Below, one piece after another: positions 32,774 to 44,728 of a stretch of 64,000 nucleotides of DNA (the first letter of the stretch is position 1; every line of letters begins with the position of its first letter). The stretch comes from Helianthus annuus (lineage: Eukaryota; Streptophyta; Magnoliopsida; Asterales; Asteraceae). Both the position numbers and the translations under genes were made by a program. The notes under the pieces were generated by a model. The model was not told where the DNA came from and did no database searches. It saw only the letters and a list, made by a program, of their open reading frames with translations. The stretch is taken from the NCBI RefSeq assembly GCF_002127325.2, contig NC_035444.2, positions 40,165,379 through 40,229,378 of the forward strand, read 5' to 3'.

Positions 32774-33640
32774 GATTCTTTAGTTATAACTAAGTCAATC
32801 TAGGACCCGCACGTTATGTTAAACCTGTCAAACAAAGAAAAAATAGACGATGTAAAAACGTTCACCCACACACGCACGATGCGTAATGTTAACTCGCAAA
32901 ATTTAGAACGAAACGTAAAAACGTTAAACCAAAGACGCACGTTGCGATGTGTTAAGTCACAAAATTTAGAACCAAGCATAAAGCGAAAAATTTGCGGAAA
33001 ATGAAAACTATAAAGGACCAAAGTTGAAAGTAAAAGAAGTTATGAGGATAGATTGCAAAAGATAAAAAGTTTTGTGTTAAAAGTAAAAAAAAACAAATAG
33101 TTTTGAGTTAAAAGTAATTTATGAAATACTTTTGGGTGAAAAGTAAAAAAAATCAATTTTTTTGGAAAACCCCCAAAGCCAACGTTACGACAACCATATG
33201 CATAACTATTTTTTATTTGAAAACCCCCTAAAGCACACCCCGCGTTGCGGAGGGGCAAAACGGTGTCAAATAATACTAATGTCACACAACCGTCATCGAC
33301 CACCAACACTGACTCGACCTATGATATCCGTGTTGCGACGAACCTGTCAAACATGGAAAAATAGAGGTAAAAACGTTGAACCACACATGCACGTTGCGTC
33401 GTATTAACTCGAAGAATTTAGAACTATACGTAAAACGAAAATTTGCGAAAGATGAAAAGTATAAGTGACAAAAGTTGTGAAGTTAAATTGCAAATAATGA
33501 AAAGTTGTGGGTTAAAGTTAAAAAACAAATTAAGTAAGGTTAAAATTGTAAAAAGTAAAAACCTTTGGGTTAAAAATAAAAAAATTAACTTTTTTTTTTT
33601 TAGAAAAGACACAAAGCACAATGTACAAGTAATAATGCAC
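32774..33640. repeat. Two diverged copies of a ~400-bp block in the Helitron-like region
   Basis: Blocks at about 32800-33175 and 33330-33620 share the order AACCTGTCAAACA, AAAAACGTT, CACGTTGCG, AACTCG, AATTTAGAAC, AAATTTGCG and GGGTTAAAA. A second, weaker GC hairpin (CCCCGCGTTGCGGAGGGG) is at 33238-33255. No gene was seen. Confidence 0.6.
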
Positions 33641-34039
33641 AAAAAAGTTGCAAACTTATATATGGAATAATTAGGCAAACATAGCAGAAGGATTAAAAAA
33701 TATGTATACACGAAACTTGTCAATATAAAGTGTATTAACCTTTAAGAGTTATATTCTTGATAATGTATATCATATCGTTTTTTTTAATTATATGATAAGA
33801 ATAACTTCTTTTAATTTAGTTCATAGGTTGGAAACGACTATTAAGAAAAACTTAATTCACTTATGGCCAACTAAATGTTCTACCGCAAACGAAGCCACCA
33901 TCCTAGCATCCAAGTTGTTGGCAGGCGATAGGATATGGAAATGATGTTTACTGCGTGGAGCTTGTCGGGCGTTGTATCAATTTCATATTCGAAACAGAGA
34001 TTGTGGTGAAGGAGGAGGATGTAATAAATACGACATGCA

Positions 34040-34355
34040 TAAGGGGACTCGGGGCACCCCCGTTTTCTTCCGTGATGATTTTCTACCACGGCGTTATACA
34101 CCGCCGCCTCTCAATGAATAACGCGTTATTTTGAAAACGCGTTAAACGTATAACGCGTTGAACTTGATCAATGAATATGTATTAACTTGTACATTGGGTA
34201 TTAATACTTGTACATTGGAATCTCATCACTAGTGATACCACCCCCCCTACATTTCTATCACTAGTGATAGAATATTGGTTATACACATGGCATGACTTGA
34301 TTGGATAGTGGAAGTGATAGATTCTATCACTAGTGAACCACCCCTAGTCCCCTAA
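34040..34355. mobile_element. Second PIF/Harbinger-like MITE with TAA duplication
   Basis: The element spans 34043-34352 (310 bp). The left end GGGGACTCGGGG and the right end CCCCTAGTCCCC are inverted with one mismatch, and TAA flanks both sides. The interior holds three copies of TATCACTAGTGA, one inside the palindrome ATCACTAGTGAT, and an AACGCGTTA cluster. Confidence 0.65.
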
Positions 34356-34567
34356 CTAATTAGTATCCGGTAAACTATATGTAGATGCACATGCACCATT
34401 GTGATTAATTTAGACACGTTACTGAAATGAGTAGGATATCAACATTTTCTAAATATGTATGCTATTTTTATTACTAAATTTAAATGGGAAAAATTCTTGA
34501 TTTTATATGTTAAGTATTTAAAGACAGTGAAGCATACCTGAAATTGAAAATTATTAATAAAACTATG

Positions 34568-34980
34568 AGTATGTTTGGTATGAAGCTTTTAGGAGCTTCT
34601 AGCTTTAATCTTTTAAGAAAAAGCTCCTACTCAATAAAAGGTCTTATTTGGTTGAAGGAGCTTTAAGCTTTTAGGTTAGGAGCTTGAAGCTTTTGGTTGA
34701 ACGCTACTACTAGTAGCGTTTAGAAGGAGATACAAGCTTTTAGGGAAAAATGACTATTTTAACCACTAAAAATAAGGAACTTTTTAATGCACCAACTTTC
34801 TAAATTTTTAGTTATGTCCATTTTGGTCATTTTATACATTTTATTAAAAGCTCCAGCTACTCTACCAAACACCAAATATATCTAAAAAGCTACAGCTACT
34901 AGCTACCAGCTTCCAGCCACCAGCTACCAACTTCCAGCTTCCAGCTAACAGTCACCAGCTACTTTTGCCAAACATACCCT
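34568..34980. mobile_element. AGCT-rich MITE with GTATGTTTGG ends
   Basis: The left end GAGTATGTTTGGTA and right end TGCCAAACATACCC are inverted. Subterminal DNA is full of AGCTTTTAGGAGCTT on the left and CCAGCTACCAGC on the right. The type is common in plant genes and intergenic DNA. The target duplication was not resolved, so the superfamily is left open. Confidence 0.6.
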
Positions 34981-35399
34981 ATATGTAAATGAAATCGTTA
35001 ATAATTACAAATAGGTTTTCTGTTACGCGCTTTTAACCATATTTAGGTATTAAATCTTAACAATTGAATTAGTGTTATGAGTTTATAAACACCTATGGCT
35101 ATTGCATCACTTGAATACCGAACATCAATATTTTTCAATACAATAAAATCAGATCATCTAATGCTTTACAATTTTGTCTTTTATGTTGCATCCGCATGCA
35201 TGCTTCACTATTTAAGTATTTATTTACTCGTAAAACACGTCATGAATGATATTACTCATAGGTTTTTGCTCAACAAATTATTAATAATGATCATAGATAA
35301 AATCTAAGTTATGTTGTATAAAAATATAATTTTGAAATAAGAATTTCCAAGTATAGAACACACACAAACACAATTCTAAATCTCTACTTGGCAAAATAG
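34981..35399. other. Intergenic DNA left of the Tat element
   Basis: AT-rich, no gene seen. It ends at the AAAGC target site of the Tat insertion. Confidence 0.5.
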
Positions 35400-35404
35400 A
35401 AAGC

Positions 35405-36297
35405 TGAAGGGGTATGGCCCCAAAAAAGCTGCGCAAACCTTCATCAAGGCCGCGCGTGAGACCATACTCCTTATTCAACAATTCTCTTACTTGCAACCTC
35501 GCGCGAGTGCCACCACTTCCCATGAAGAGGCGCGAGGCCCAATCCAGAAGAGAACTGCAATTTCGACACTTAGCAATCTGATAAGAGCCTTCACTACCTG
35601 TAAAACCGCGCAACCTGATTTCATGCCCAGCATCAATCACATAAAGGTTGCGGCGCAAGAACAGAGTAGGAAGGTATAAAAGGTACAAGTGGCAGGAAAA
35701 AGGAGCCAATGAACATCCTGCAGGCTCTGTTCAATCGTGCGCCACGATCGTCCGACGTGCAGAGGACGAAAAGTACATAAGGACGCCTATGTGGCACCAA
35801 TCAGAGGACAGACATCTGTCCCACGATCTCCACTTGTCTGCTGATGGCAGAAGGACAGCAAGGCCGACAACAGTGACACGTGGCTCCATTCAAGGCACGC
35901 CAGCGCCGGAAAACTTCTAGAAGCCACTAACGGTCGACACCAGTGAGACAAAGAGCATTTCCGCTATGTTGTCGCCTTCAGCCCCAAGGCCCATCAGCCC
36001 ATATCCTCTTACACCTCTCCGGCTATAAATAGAGACCTCAGTTCACAGGTTTAACATTCCATTCTCTCTATTCTCACTCTTAATACTTGATTATCTTCCC
36101 CAAAGTAGTCGCTTATTCTCACGCTGGAGCCCGGTTAAGAGGGAAACCCCCATATTCCCCTCTTAACGAGTAACGGTGTTCTGTTTTGCAGGATTAGACG
36201 TTCAAGACGAAGCTCAGATAGTCATTAGAAGATTAACCATCATGGTAGAAACATAAACCCAACTGATTAGTCCCTTAATTAGTTCTGTGTTTCTTCG
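35405..36297 (+). repeat. 5' LTR of the Tat element
   Basis: It starts TGAAGGGGTATGG and ends TTTCTTCG where the partner ends TTTTTTCA, so the terminal A appears mutated here. TATA box TATAAATA is at 36024-36031. GC is higher than in surrounding DNA, with many GCGCG blocks. Confidence 0.92.
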
Positions 36298-36298
36298 T

Positions 36299-36311
36299 TG
36301 GCGCCCACTGG
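36299..36311 (+). other. Primer-binding site of the Tat element
   Basis: TGGCGCCCACTGG begins one base after the LTR. TGGCGCC(C) starts are usual for Tat-type primer sites. The exact tRNA was not assigned. Confidence 0.75.
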
Positions 36312-36372
36312 TTTTTCTACAACCACTTTCATCTTCTTTTTCTGAGTTTTTGACATTTTTCTTCCTTTGATC

Positions 36373-38130
36373 ATGGCTGGTCAAGGAATCATTCCCGAGT
36401 TTGGTTTCGGAGCAAACTCTAATGCGGTGTTGGGCGAGGGAAATCAAAACATCCAACCTCAACACATCGAAGAAATTGGTGAAATCGAAGTAACCAACAC
36501 TTGGGGACCTCGCGGGAGTATTACCCGCATCACTCAGACGGTCACCCCAGGAAACAACGGCGAGGGACCTTCAAACCCGGCCCCACCTCAGAACGTTTCG
36601 GCGCTACTAGGGCTACTGAGGGCGAAACTCCAGCCTCATGGTACGCCAAGAATATTGCAACCATTAACGCAGCGTACCAATATCTGATCGCACAAGAAGC
36701 AGTCTTAACGGCAGAACCGTCCTTGGTCACTCCTCGAGCACAGAGTCAGGGGGCACGTCAGATACCCTCACAGCCAAATCTCCAAGGCAGAATCAATAGG
36801 CCTTCCCCTACCAGGCAACTAAGCGTGCATGACACGCGCGATACAAGGGGGGAAACGGAAAGTTACTACGACTACCCATCACACCTTCAAAGAGGTCCTG
36901 TTCATAGCCGGCTCACGCCGCGCAACATGAACAATGAATGGGAGGAGACTGACCCGAATGATCCAACTTGGGAAGATGACGAGGGTTCGTCAGTCTTCAA
37001 TCGCTTGTAGAAAAATCATGAGTACTACCAACCAAGACAACACGTCGGGTACATTGAAGAAGCGGAAAGAGACTTTCGCCTCGCTTATCGGCCAGCTGAA
37101 GCTGCTGAACATTCAAAGTTCATCCCAAAAAGTGCGCTTGCGCCGCTTTTAAAGAAGAAGTTACCTCCAACAGTTGGAAAGTTTAACGGATTGACTGATC
37201 CTGATGATCACGTCAGAACTTTCACAAGCGTAGGATGCATGGGGGGATGGAATATGCCCATGTGGTGCCATCTGTTTATTCAAACTCTTACCAGGGCTGC
37301 TCGCGCATGGTTCGACAGCCTCCCTCCGGGAAAAATTAAGTCATGGGTAGATTTCAAGACGCAGTTCTTGAGTTACTTCAGCCAACAACGACGCTACCAG
37401 CGCGACACAGCTGAGGTAGAAGACATCTGGTGAAGAGATGGTGAGGGTTTGGAAGATTTCATCACTCGTTTTAACAAGGAGTGTTTGGAAATCGGTGGCG
37501 TAAGTGAGCAACTCATGCGCTGCCATTTCAAGAAAGCCATTCGCTGTGATAGTCTCATCAGAACTATCACCGGCAAAGACGGAATGCCCAAAGAATGGGA
37601 TAAACTCATGGAAGCCGCAAAGATAGTCGCGCAAACTGAGGAATCACTCGCTGAAAACAAGAATTATTATTCTGAAGACCGATTTTCCAAAGGGAACACG
37701 CACGATCACAACAAGCGCAACAAGTACAAAGGTAATGATGGGAAATCTGGAAGGTCAAGGGGCCATGACGAAAGGCCGCGCTATAGAGAGGATGCGCGCG
37801 ACACAATTGATAGAATCGGTTACCGAAAAGCAGTCAGGGATGATAACCGAGAGAAGCAGTGGATTCTGCTTATAAAAACACCAAAAGAGGTGTTAATGAC
37901 GGAGAATCATGATTTCAAGGCTCCCAGGCCTGTGACAAACAAGAAGGGGCAGGACCCCAACCTGTGCTGTGACTTCCACAAAGATACAGGACACCTGACA
38001 GATGATTGCTATAGTCTACGTCAAGAGATTGAGAAAGCGCTAAAAAGCGGGAAGCTAAGTCACTTGGTGAAAAACGTGCGAAAAGAAACTCGACAACTTC
38101 AACGCCATGATGAAGGGAGTAACAAGAAGG
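36373..38130 (+). pseudogene. Tat Gag with zinc knuckle; frameshift and two in-frame stops
   Basis: The ATG at 36373 opens a frame that loses register between about 36560 and 36620. The correct frame then continues with TAG at 37008-37010 and TGA at 37431-37433. The retrotransposon Gag domain is clear at about 37160-37660 (LTRAARAWFDSLPPGKI, FITRFNKECLEIGGV). A CCHC-type knuckle, C-x2-H-x5-H-x4-C-like, spans 37968-38009. Both stops could come from single C-to-T changes. The product would be the particle protein. Confidence 0.88.
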
Positions 38131-41100
38131 TCCGGCGCCTAGAAACCCATATGGTCAACGGACCAAGATACAATGCAAAAGAGAAAGGCAAGCGCCCTTA
38201 TGAACCCTCATGGCAAGAGCAACAGGTCATTTTCCCGGTAGTGCGCGGCGGCCCTCGCACCACTCGACTCGTCGTCATTACCGGTATTATCGGCCATTAC
38301 GAAACGGAGTATGTCTTCATTGACCCAGGGAGTACAACCGATATCATCTACGAACAGTGTTTCAACCAGTTTGACGAAGATGACAAAGCAAGACTCGAGC
38401 CAGTCGATTATCCGTTGTCTGGATTTTGCAACGAAATGGTTTTCCCATTAGGCCAAATCATCTTCCCCGTCACGCTCTCTGACGGGAAGCATTCAAGAAC
38501 AACAAACGTAAAGTTCATGGTAATGCCTGTCAAATCGAGGCACGACGTGTTGATTGGGAGAGAAACCCAAGGCGAGCTAAACATGGTGACTTCCACCCCA
38601 CACTCAGCGATAGGGTTTCCAACCAAGACGGGGGTGGCGATCATCTATGCCAAAAAAGAAGTAATGTCAACAGAAGAGTTGCGCCCAACAAAAGCGGTGA
38701 AGGTTTCGACAACTGAGCCAGAGAAGTGGGTGTTAAACCGTAAGTACCCAGAGCAAACGGTAACAATAGGCCACGCCATTTCGTCTGATATCAGAACGCA
38801 TCTGAAGCAACTACTGTTCAGGAATATGGATATCTTCGCCTGGACCCCGGCAGACATGACCGGTGTCCCGCGCGACATTACCGAGCATTGCCTGAACACC
38901 TACCCCTCTGTTGAGCCGAAGGTCCAAAGAAGACGCAGCTTAGGGGCTGACAAAACGAAAGCAATGAACGAGCAAGTATGTGAACTTCTCAAAGCTGGAA
39001 TCTTGCGAGAGGTACGTTATCAAAGTTGGGTCGCGAACCCGGTAATGGTGGAAAAGTCGAGCGGAGGATGGCGAATGTGCGTCGATTATACTGATCTCAA
39101 CAAGGCATGCCCTAAAGACTGCTATTCTTTGCCTGAGATCGATAAAAAAATAGACTCCCTCGCGCCATACAGATGGAAATGCTTCTTGGATTGTTACAAG
39201 GGGTATCATCAGGTTCAGATGAAGCTTGAAGACGAAGACAAGACAGCTTTCAGAACCGATCTCGGGATCTTCTGTTATACAAAGATGCCATTCGGTCTAA
39301 AAAACGCTGGCGCCACGTACCAACGCCTGATGGACAAGACCTTCGCTGGGGATATTGGGAAGCACATTGAGGTTTACATCGATGACCTGGTAGTAAAAAG
39401 TCCTGAAGAGGACCAAATGTTGAAAGACATTGAGAAAACCTTCAACTCGCTGAGAAGCGTGAACATGAAATTAAATCCAGCCAAATGTTCCTTTGGTATG
39501 GAAGAGGGGAAATTCTTGGGCTTCATAGTCACCAATGGAGGATTTAAAGTGAACCCAGAAAAGGTCCAGGCAATAGAGCGCATGCCTTCACCCAAAACAA
39601 TCAAGGAGATGCAAAGGTTAGCCGGCCGCCTAGCCGCGCTTAACCGCTTTCTGTCAAATCACGCCGCAAAGTCGTACCCTTTCATAAGTACCTTGCGCAA
39701 CTGTGTAAAAAAGCAAGAGTTCAAGTGGACGCACGAAGCAGAAAGCGCTTTTCAGCAAATGAAGGAGTGTTTGATCGAACTCCCAATGTTGACCGCACCG
39801 TTCGAAAAGGAGCCGCTCATCTTGTACTTGTCCTCATCAGACAAGACAGTGGGTTCGGTATTGCTTGTAGAAAGAAACGGGGTTCAAACTCCAATCTACT
39901 ATGTCAGTAGAATGCTCACAGATCCAGAGACAAGATATTCAATGATGGAGAAACTGGTGCTAGCGCTGCTCCATGCCTCTAGAAGGCAGCGCCGATACTT
40001 CACAGGCCACGTCATCACAATACTGACCGATTTCCACATTGGGACGATATTACAAAAACCGGAGACATCCGGGCGATTAGCGAAGTGGGCGATCGAACTG
40101 GGGGGCCACAACATTTTGTATAGGCCGCGCCCAGCCATCAAGGGTCAAGTCCTCGCAAACTTTATCACAGAAGTCCCAGCGGATAAGGTCAAAGATTGTG
40201 AAATCGTCGAAGCTCCCACAAAAGATACGTCAGATGGGCTATGGTTCCTATACACGGATGGTGCCTCAAACGAGGACGACTCAGGAGCCGGATTGCGCCT
40301 GGTGAGCCCAGAAAAGCATGAATTTACATACGCTATCAGGTTGGATTTTAAAAATACCGACAATGAAGCAGAGTACGAGGCATTTCTGGCAGGCTTGCGC
40401 CTCGCCATTAAAATGGGAGCTATAAATCTACAAGCGCACGTTGATTCACTTTTAATCGCCAGCCAAGTAAACGGATTCTATGATGCAAAAGGCGACGTTA
40501 TGGCCTTATATCTGGATCAAGCAAAAGAGCTGTTGCAGAAGTTCACGACATACAGGGTCGTACACATCAATCGCTCTGAAAACAAACAGGCAGACGCCTT
40601 AAGCAAGCTCGCGTCAACTTCCTTTCAGCACCTTGCAAAGGAGGTAAGGATTGAAGTGCTCAAAAATCCATCAGTCCTGCTGCGCCAGGTGAACGTGATC
40701 GAAATAGGGCAGCCATCCTGGATGATCCCTATAATCTACTATCTACAGGAAGGGATACTCCCAGAGAACAAGGCAGAGGCAAGGAAAATCCAGCACAAAG
40801 CCCTGCATTATGAAATGAATGATGGTATTCTGTATCGGAGGTCCTTCTTGGGTCCCTTATTGCGCTGCGTAGACCCCCAAGACGCGAATTACTTAATCAG
40901 AGAAATCCATGAGGGGATCTGTGGTATCCATGCGGGACCACGCATGGTTGTGGCGAAGATCATGAACGCCGGATATTATTGGCCAGGGATGCATGTCGAC
41001 GCCCTGAAAGAGCTGCGCAAATGCGACTCCTGTCAGCGGCACTCTCCAAAGACCCTGCGCCCCAAAAATGATCTTATCCCAGTGTCCACTGCTTGGCCTT

Positions 41101-41913
41101 TCCAACAGTGGTGGATTGATATGGTGGGGACCCTTCCCAGATGCCCCTGGAGCTGTAAAGTTTATAATCGTGGCTGTCGATTATTTCACCAAATGGGTGG
41201 AAGCCAAAGCCCTCGCATCAACCACTTCCATGATGGTGCGCAAGTTTATCTGGGAGCACATCATTATTTGGTCTTCCACTCAAAATCGTCACAGACAACG
41301 GTACCAATTTTGCCTCGGAGGATCTTCAAAAGTGGATGAAGGAAATGAAGATAGAACATACCTTCTCATCCGTTGCGCACCCTCAGGGCAACGGTCAAGT
41401 GGAAAGCGTAAACAAAAGCATCGTGGAGGGGATAAAAGCCCGACTGGGCACGAAAAGAAGAGGCTGGTAGATGAGCTCCCAAGCATCCTATGGGCTCATC
41501 AAACCATGCCGAAGACAAGCACCGGCGAAACTCCTTTCAGCCTAGTATACGGCTCGGAAGCAGTTATCCCGGCAGAAGTTGGTCTCCCCTCACCGCGATT
41601 GACAGCAGTCAACACGGTTGATAATGAAGCAGAACGCCGTCTCGATCTGGATCTCTTAGAAGAAAGACGCGAGATCGCGCGTATTAAAGAGGCGAAATAC
41701 AAGACACAACTGGAAAGGTACTACAATGCGAGAGTCCGCATTTGTACCTTCACTCCAGGAGAATACGTTTTCCGTGAAAACGAAGCTCCGAACGCCGAAC
41801 GCCCTGGGAAGCTAGCACCCAAATGGGAAGGCCCATACTTGGTCCATGAAGTGCTAGGAAAAGGGGCATACAAATTGCGAACGTTGGATGGACATATCAT
41901 CCCGCGCACATGA
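38131..41913 (+). pseudogene. Tat Pol: protease, RT, RNase H, second RNase H, integrase; frameshifts in integrase
   Basis: This continues the Gag frame without a stop to 41339. The protease active-site region DPGSTTDIIY starts at 38322. RT spans about 39000-39560, with YIDD at 39375-39386. The first RNase H (about 39780-40150) looks degenerate. A second RNase H begins at YTDGAS near 40250 and runs to about 40610 (TDNEAEYEAFLAGL, ADALSKLAS), with its acidic residues present. The integrase zinc motif is at about 40905-41040. The DDE core then falls in three different frames (VDYFTKW near 41175, TDNGTNF near 41294, NGQVESVN near 41390), so at least two or three indels break it. Integration cannot be supplied by this copy. 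Confidence 0.93.
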
Positions 41914-42407
41914 AACGTGCAATAACTGTGCAAATGTTATATGTAACTACCCCAAGGCCATGTGCGATTTCTCTCATAGTGGCCACGCGCCTACTTAATC
42001 TCTATGTTGGCTAAACGCCTTTTATGTTATTTATCAGCAATATACGATTGGCCTAAGTGCCTGTTTTTCCAAGTTAATGAAAGCATACGATATGTTTCCC
42101 TACTACCATATTACTTCATGAGTTACAAATGCATGTTAAACTTTTGATTAGCATGAAAACACTTCAGTGAATCATCAACTCTTGAGCTACACTTACATTT
42201 ATTCGCGTTAACTTAACGAAAGTTTCAAACAACAGTGCAATAATTGTAACGAGTCAGAATAAATGCGGACATAAACATAATATTCAAACAAGCGCAACGC
42301 GCAATGGTTACATAAACACTAACGTCCATTAGATCTAGGTGAAGCGTGACCGCGCAACACTGTACATTTAAAAAACTAAACAAAACAAGGCACAAAGCCT
42401 CCAATTC
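41914..42407. other. Spacer between Tat pol and the end of the antisense gene
   Basis: No ORF. It would hold the 3' end (polyadenylation region) of the antisense transcript on the minus strand. No clear signal was chosen. Confidence 0.5.
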
Positions 42408-44728
42408 CTATTCAGGTTGATCACCATCTCCGCCGTCATCATCGCCTTCATCATTGCCTGCCAACTCCTCCTCATCAGATACTTCAACCGTCTGTGGTGG
42501 ATCAAGGATGGCCTTTAACCGACGACACCAGTCGTCATGCTTCAGCGCTTCAATAACCAAATCCATCACCGGCAGAGACAAGTTATCGTAACCATGTTCA
42601 GTGAGAGTCAACTCGGCCTCAGCTTGATCAGTCACTGAGCAATGACTAACGTCGAATTTTTGACCAAACATCTCTGAAGCATGTTGTGCACACTCCAAGT
42701 AACCACCCCGGTGACCAACTGCGCGTGAAGCATCTATCAAAGCAGCAACAGCTTTATCTAACTCCCCAGCATTCAAGACGGAGTTGGCCATCTACAACAA
42801 ACGCAACATATAAGACAACAAGTTTTAATAAATTGAGCCAAAGTCAGGAGAAACCATACCAGAGCTATTCCTTGGGCGCGCAGCCACTCAGCTTCAGCGA
42901 CCAGAGTATCCACGATACCTTGGGCCTCAGAATAATTATTCTGCGCCACATTGAGAGCAGTGGTACTAATGGCTCGCGCCTCCTCGGCTTTTTGCTTGGC
43001 TTCCTCGGCAGTAGCAGCTTTTAACTTCTCGGCTTCCAGATCAATCTCCAAGGACTCGCTCCTCTCGATCTGCTCGTGTAGACGACGCTTCAATTCAGCG
43101 ATTTCATTGTCCTTGGCAGATAGATCTCTATCCTTGCCAGAAATTTGCGCCTTAAGCTCAGCCTACAGAAAGCAAGACTTAGAGAATTTTTTACAAACTA
43201 AAGCATAAGCAAGAAAGGACAGTTAACATACCTCAGCCTGTTCCTTCACAGTTTGCGCATTCTCCACCTTCTTCTTCAGTTCCGCAACTTGGCCTTCAAG
43301 TTCGGTGATCTTGGAGCGAGCCGCGTACATGCGCTCGTTATCCTTTGCGTAAATAGCCTTCCAATCGGCACGTTCCTTTGAGAGGAGTTCTTCAGCGGCA
43401 CGGAGTTTGCCTTTAAGGCCTTCACGACCCCACTCCTCAGCTTTCTTATCCGTTTCAAATTTCGCCTTCTCCTCGTCAAGGCCTTCGCTTTTTCAAAGTT
43501 TTTCACTTGCTTCAGCAACTGCTCATGATACTTCTCCCACTCTTCCCTTTCCCTAACCATAGTCTGCCACTCGCGAACAATCTGATGGTTAGCAGCGCGA
43601 GTGTTGGCTTCACCAACCACATACGCATGATATAGCGCGCTGTGAGTTCGATCCCTTTGACGGTTCACCTCACCAGGAGGAATGGAGTTAAGAAGCCAAT
43701 CACGGCAGGGAGCGAACTCCAAGAAAGTATCCTTCTGTTTCAGGCCCCATGGCGGTTGATGCAGCGCGTCCCCTCGACTTTCCTCAGTATAGGACTTGTA
43801 GTAAACATCTCCTAAAGTGTCCATTGGACCGATAGGAGAGTGAAGCATCCCACCCTGTTTTCCCGAGCCAGCCTGGCCAGCAGCAAAGGCAGCGCTACCA
43901 CCAGCAGCAGAAGTAGTCTGTTCCTTAGTCGTCGGTCCGGTTTGAACTGGAAACTCGGTCGGCGAGGGCTCAACAGGTTTCTCCACCTCCAAGTTTTTCC
44001 CCTTCTCAGCGATGGACTGGTCAAGCCCAGTAACAGGAGTTGGCCCCAAACCTTGCGCCGTATCAGTAGAAATAGGGGCGGTAATCTCGGGCTCCTTAGG
44101 CACAGTAGGAGGCTTGTCAGCAACTTTCTCTCTCTCAATCTCTTTTTCCCGAACAGGTTTCTCAGGACCCTTCTGTTTCTCCTTTTCAGCAGATTTTGAA
44201 ACAGTGAACGGTTTGATAGTGACCTTAGTAGCCTTGGGCCTTTTCTGCGCCGGCTCCAAGGGCTCTGTGATCGTGTTGCCCTTCTCAGGTTTCTTCTTTT
44301 CAGCCTCTGCAAAGATAAGAATATTAGAAAGGAGAATACAAGTACAGGAAAACAAAATACTAACCAGGAGAGAATTTGTAAAGCGAACGCAAGTTGCTTT
44401 TCTTTCCAATCAAAGGAGCACCGCCCGGTTTCAACAACACAGTAGCCCTAAGCGCAGCCTCCCTACTCCTTTTCCTTATCAACTTCACTGCAGGATCTTC
44501 CTGCACTTCTTCTTCATCACCCCCTTCCTGCGCAGCAGAGGACGGGGTGGTCCCAGCATCCGGGTTGCGAGAACCCGTGCTCCCTGAGCTCTTGGAGCCT
44601 CCTGCTCCAATTTTCTTCTCGCCTATACGCGATAAACCTTCAAATGAATCACTGATAATAACGTAATCTTCCAGGTTACTTTGACGAAGGCGGAGAGTAC
44701 CTTTGTCGGCAGCAGCGGCGGTTGCGCG
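42408..44728 (-). pseudogene. Antisense Tat gene, 3' part: linker, coiled coil, acidic tail
   Basis: On the minus strand, coding runs from the LARD junction at 44728 to a stop at 42408. Probable introns with GT...AG ends are at 44307-44364, 43163-43231 and 42792-42859. The protein is a Lys/Pro/Glu-rich linker, then a segment with DTLGDVYYKSYTEESRGDA, then a long coiled coil (ELEGQVAELKKKVENAQ, LEAEKLKAATAEEAKQKAEE), ending in an acidic tail (DEGDDDGGDGDQPE). A frameshift near 43485 breaks the coiled coil. The linker-plus-coiled-coil architecture matches the C-terminal half of the putative gypsy-type transposon family encoded antisense in Tat elements. Function is unknown. Confidence 0.82.

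Noticed and set aside
43840..44587. Plus-strand frames of 119-191 codons
   Set aside because: Shadows opposite the Lys/Pro-rich linker of the antisense Tat gene.
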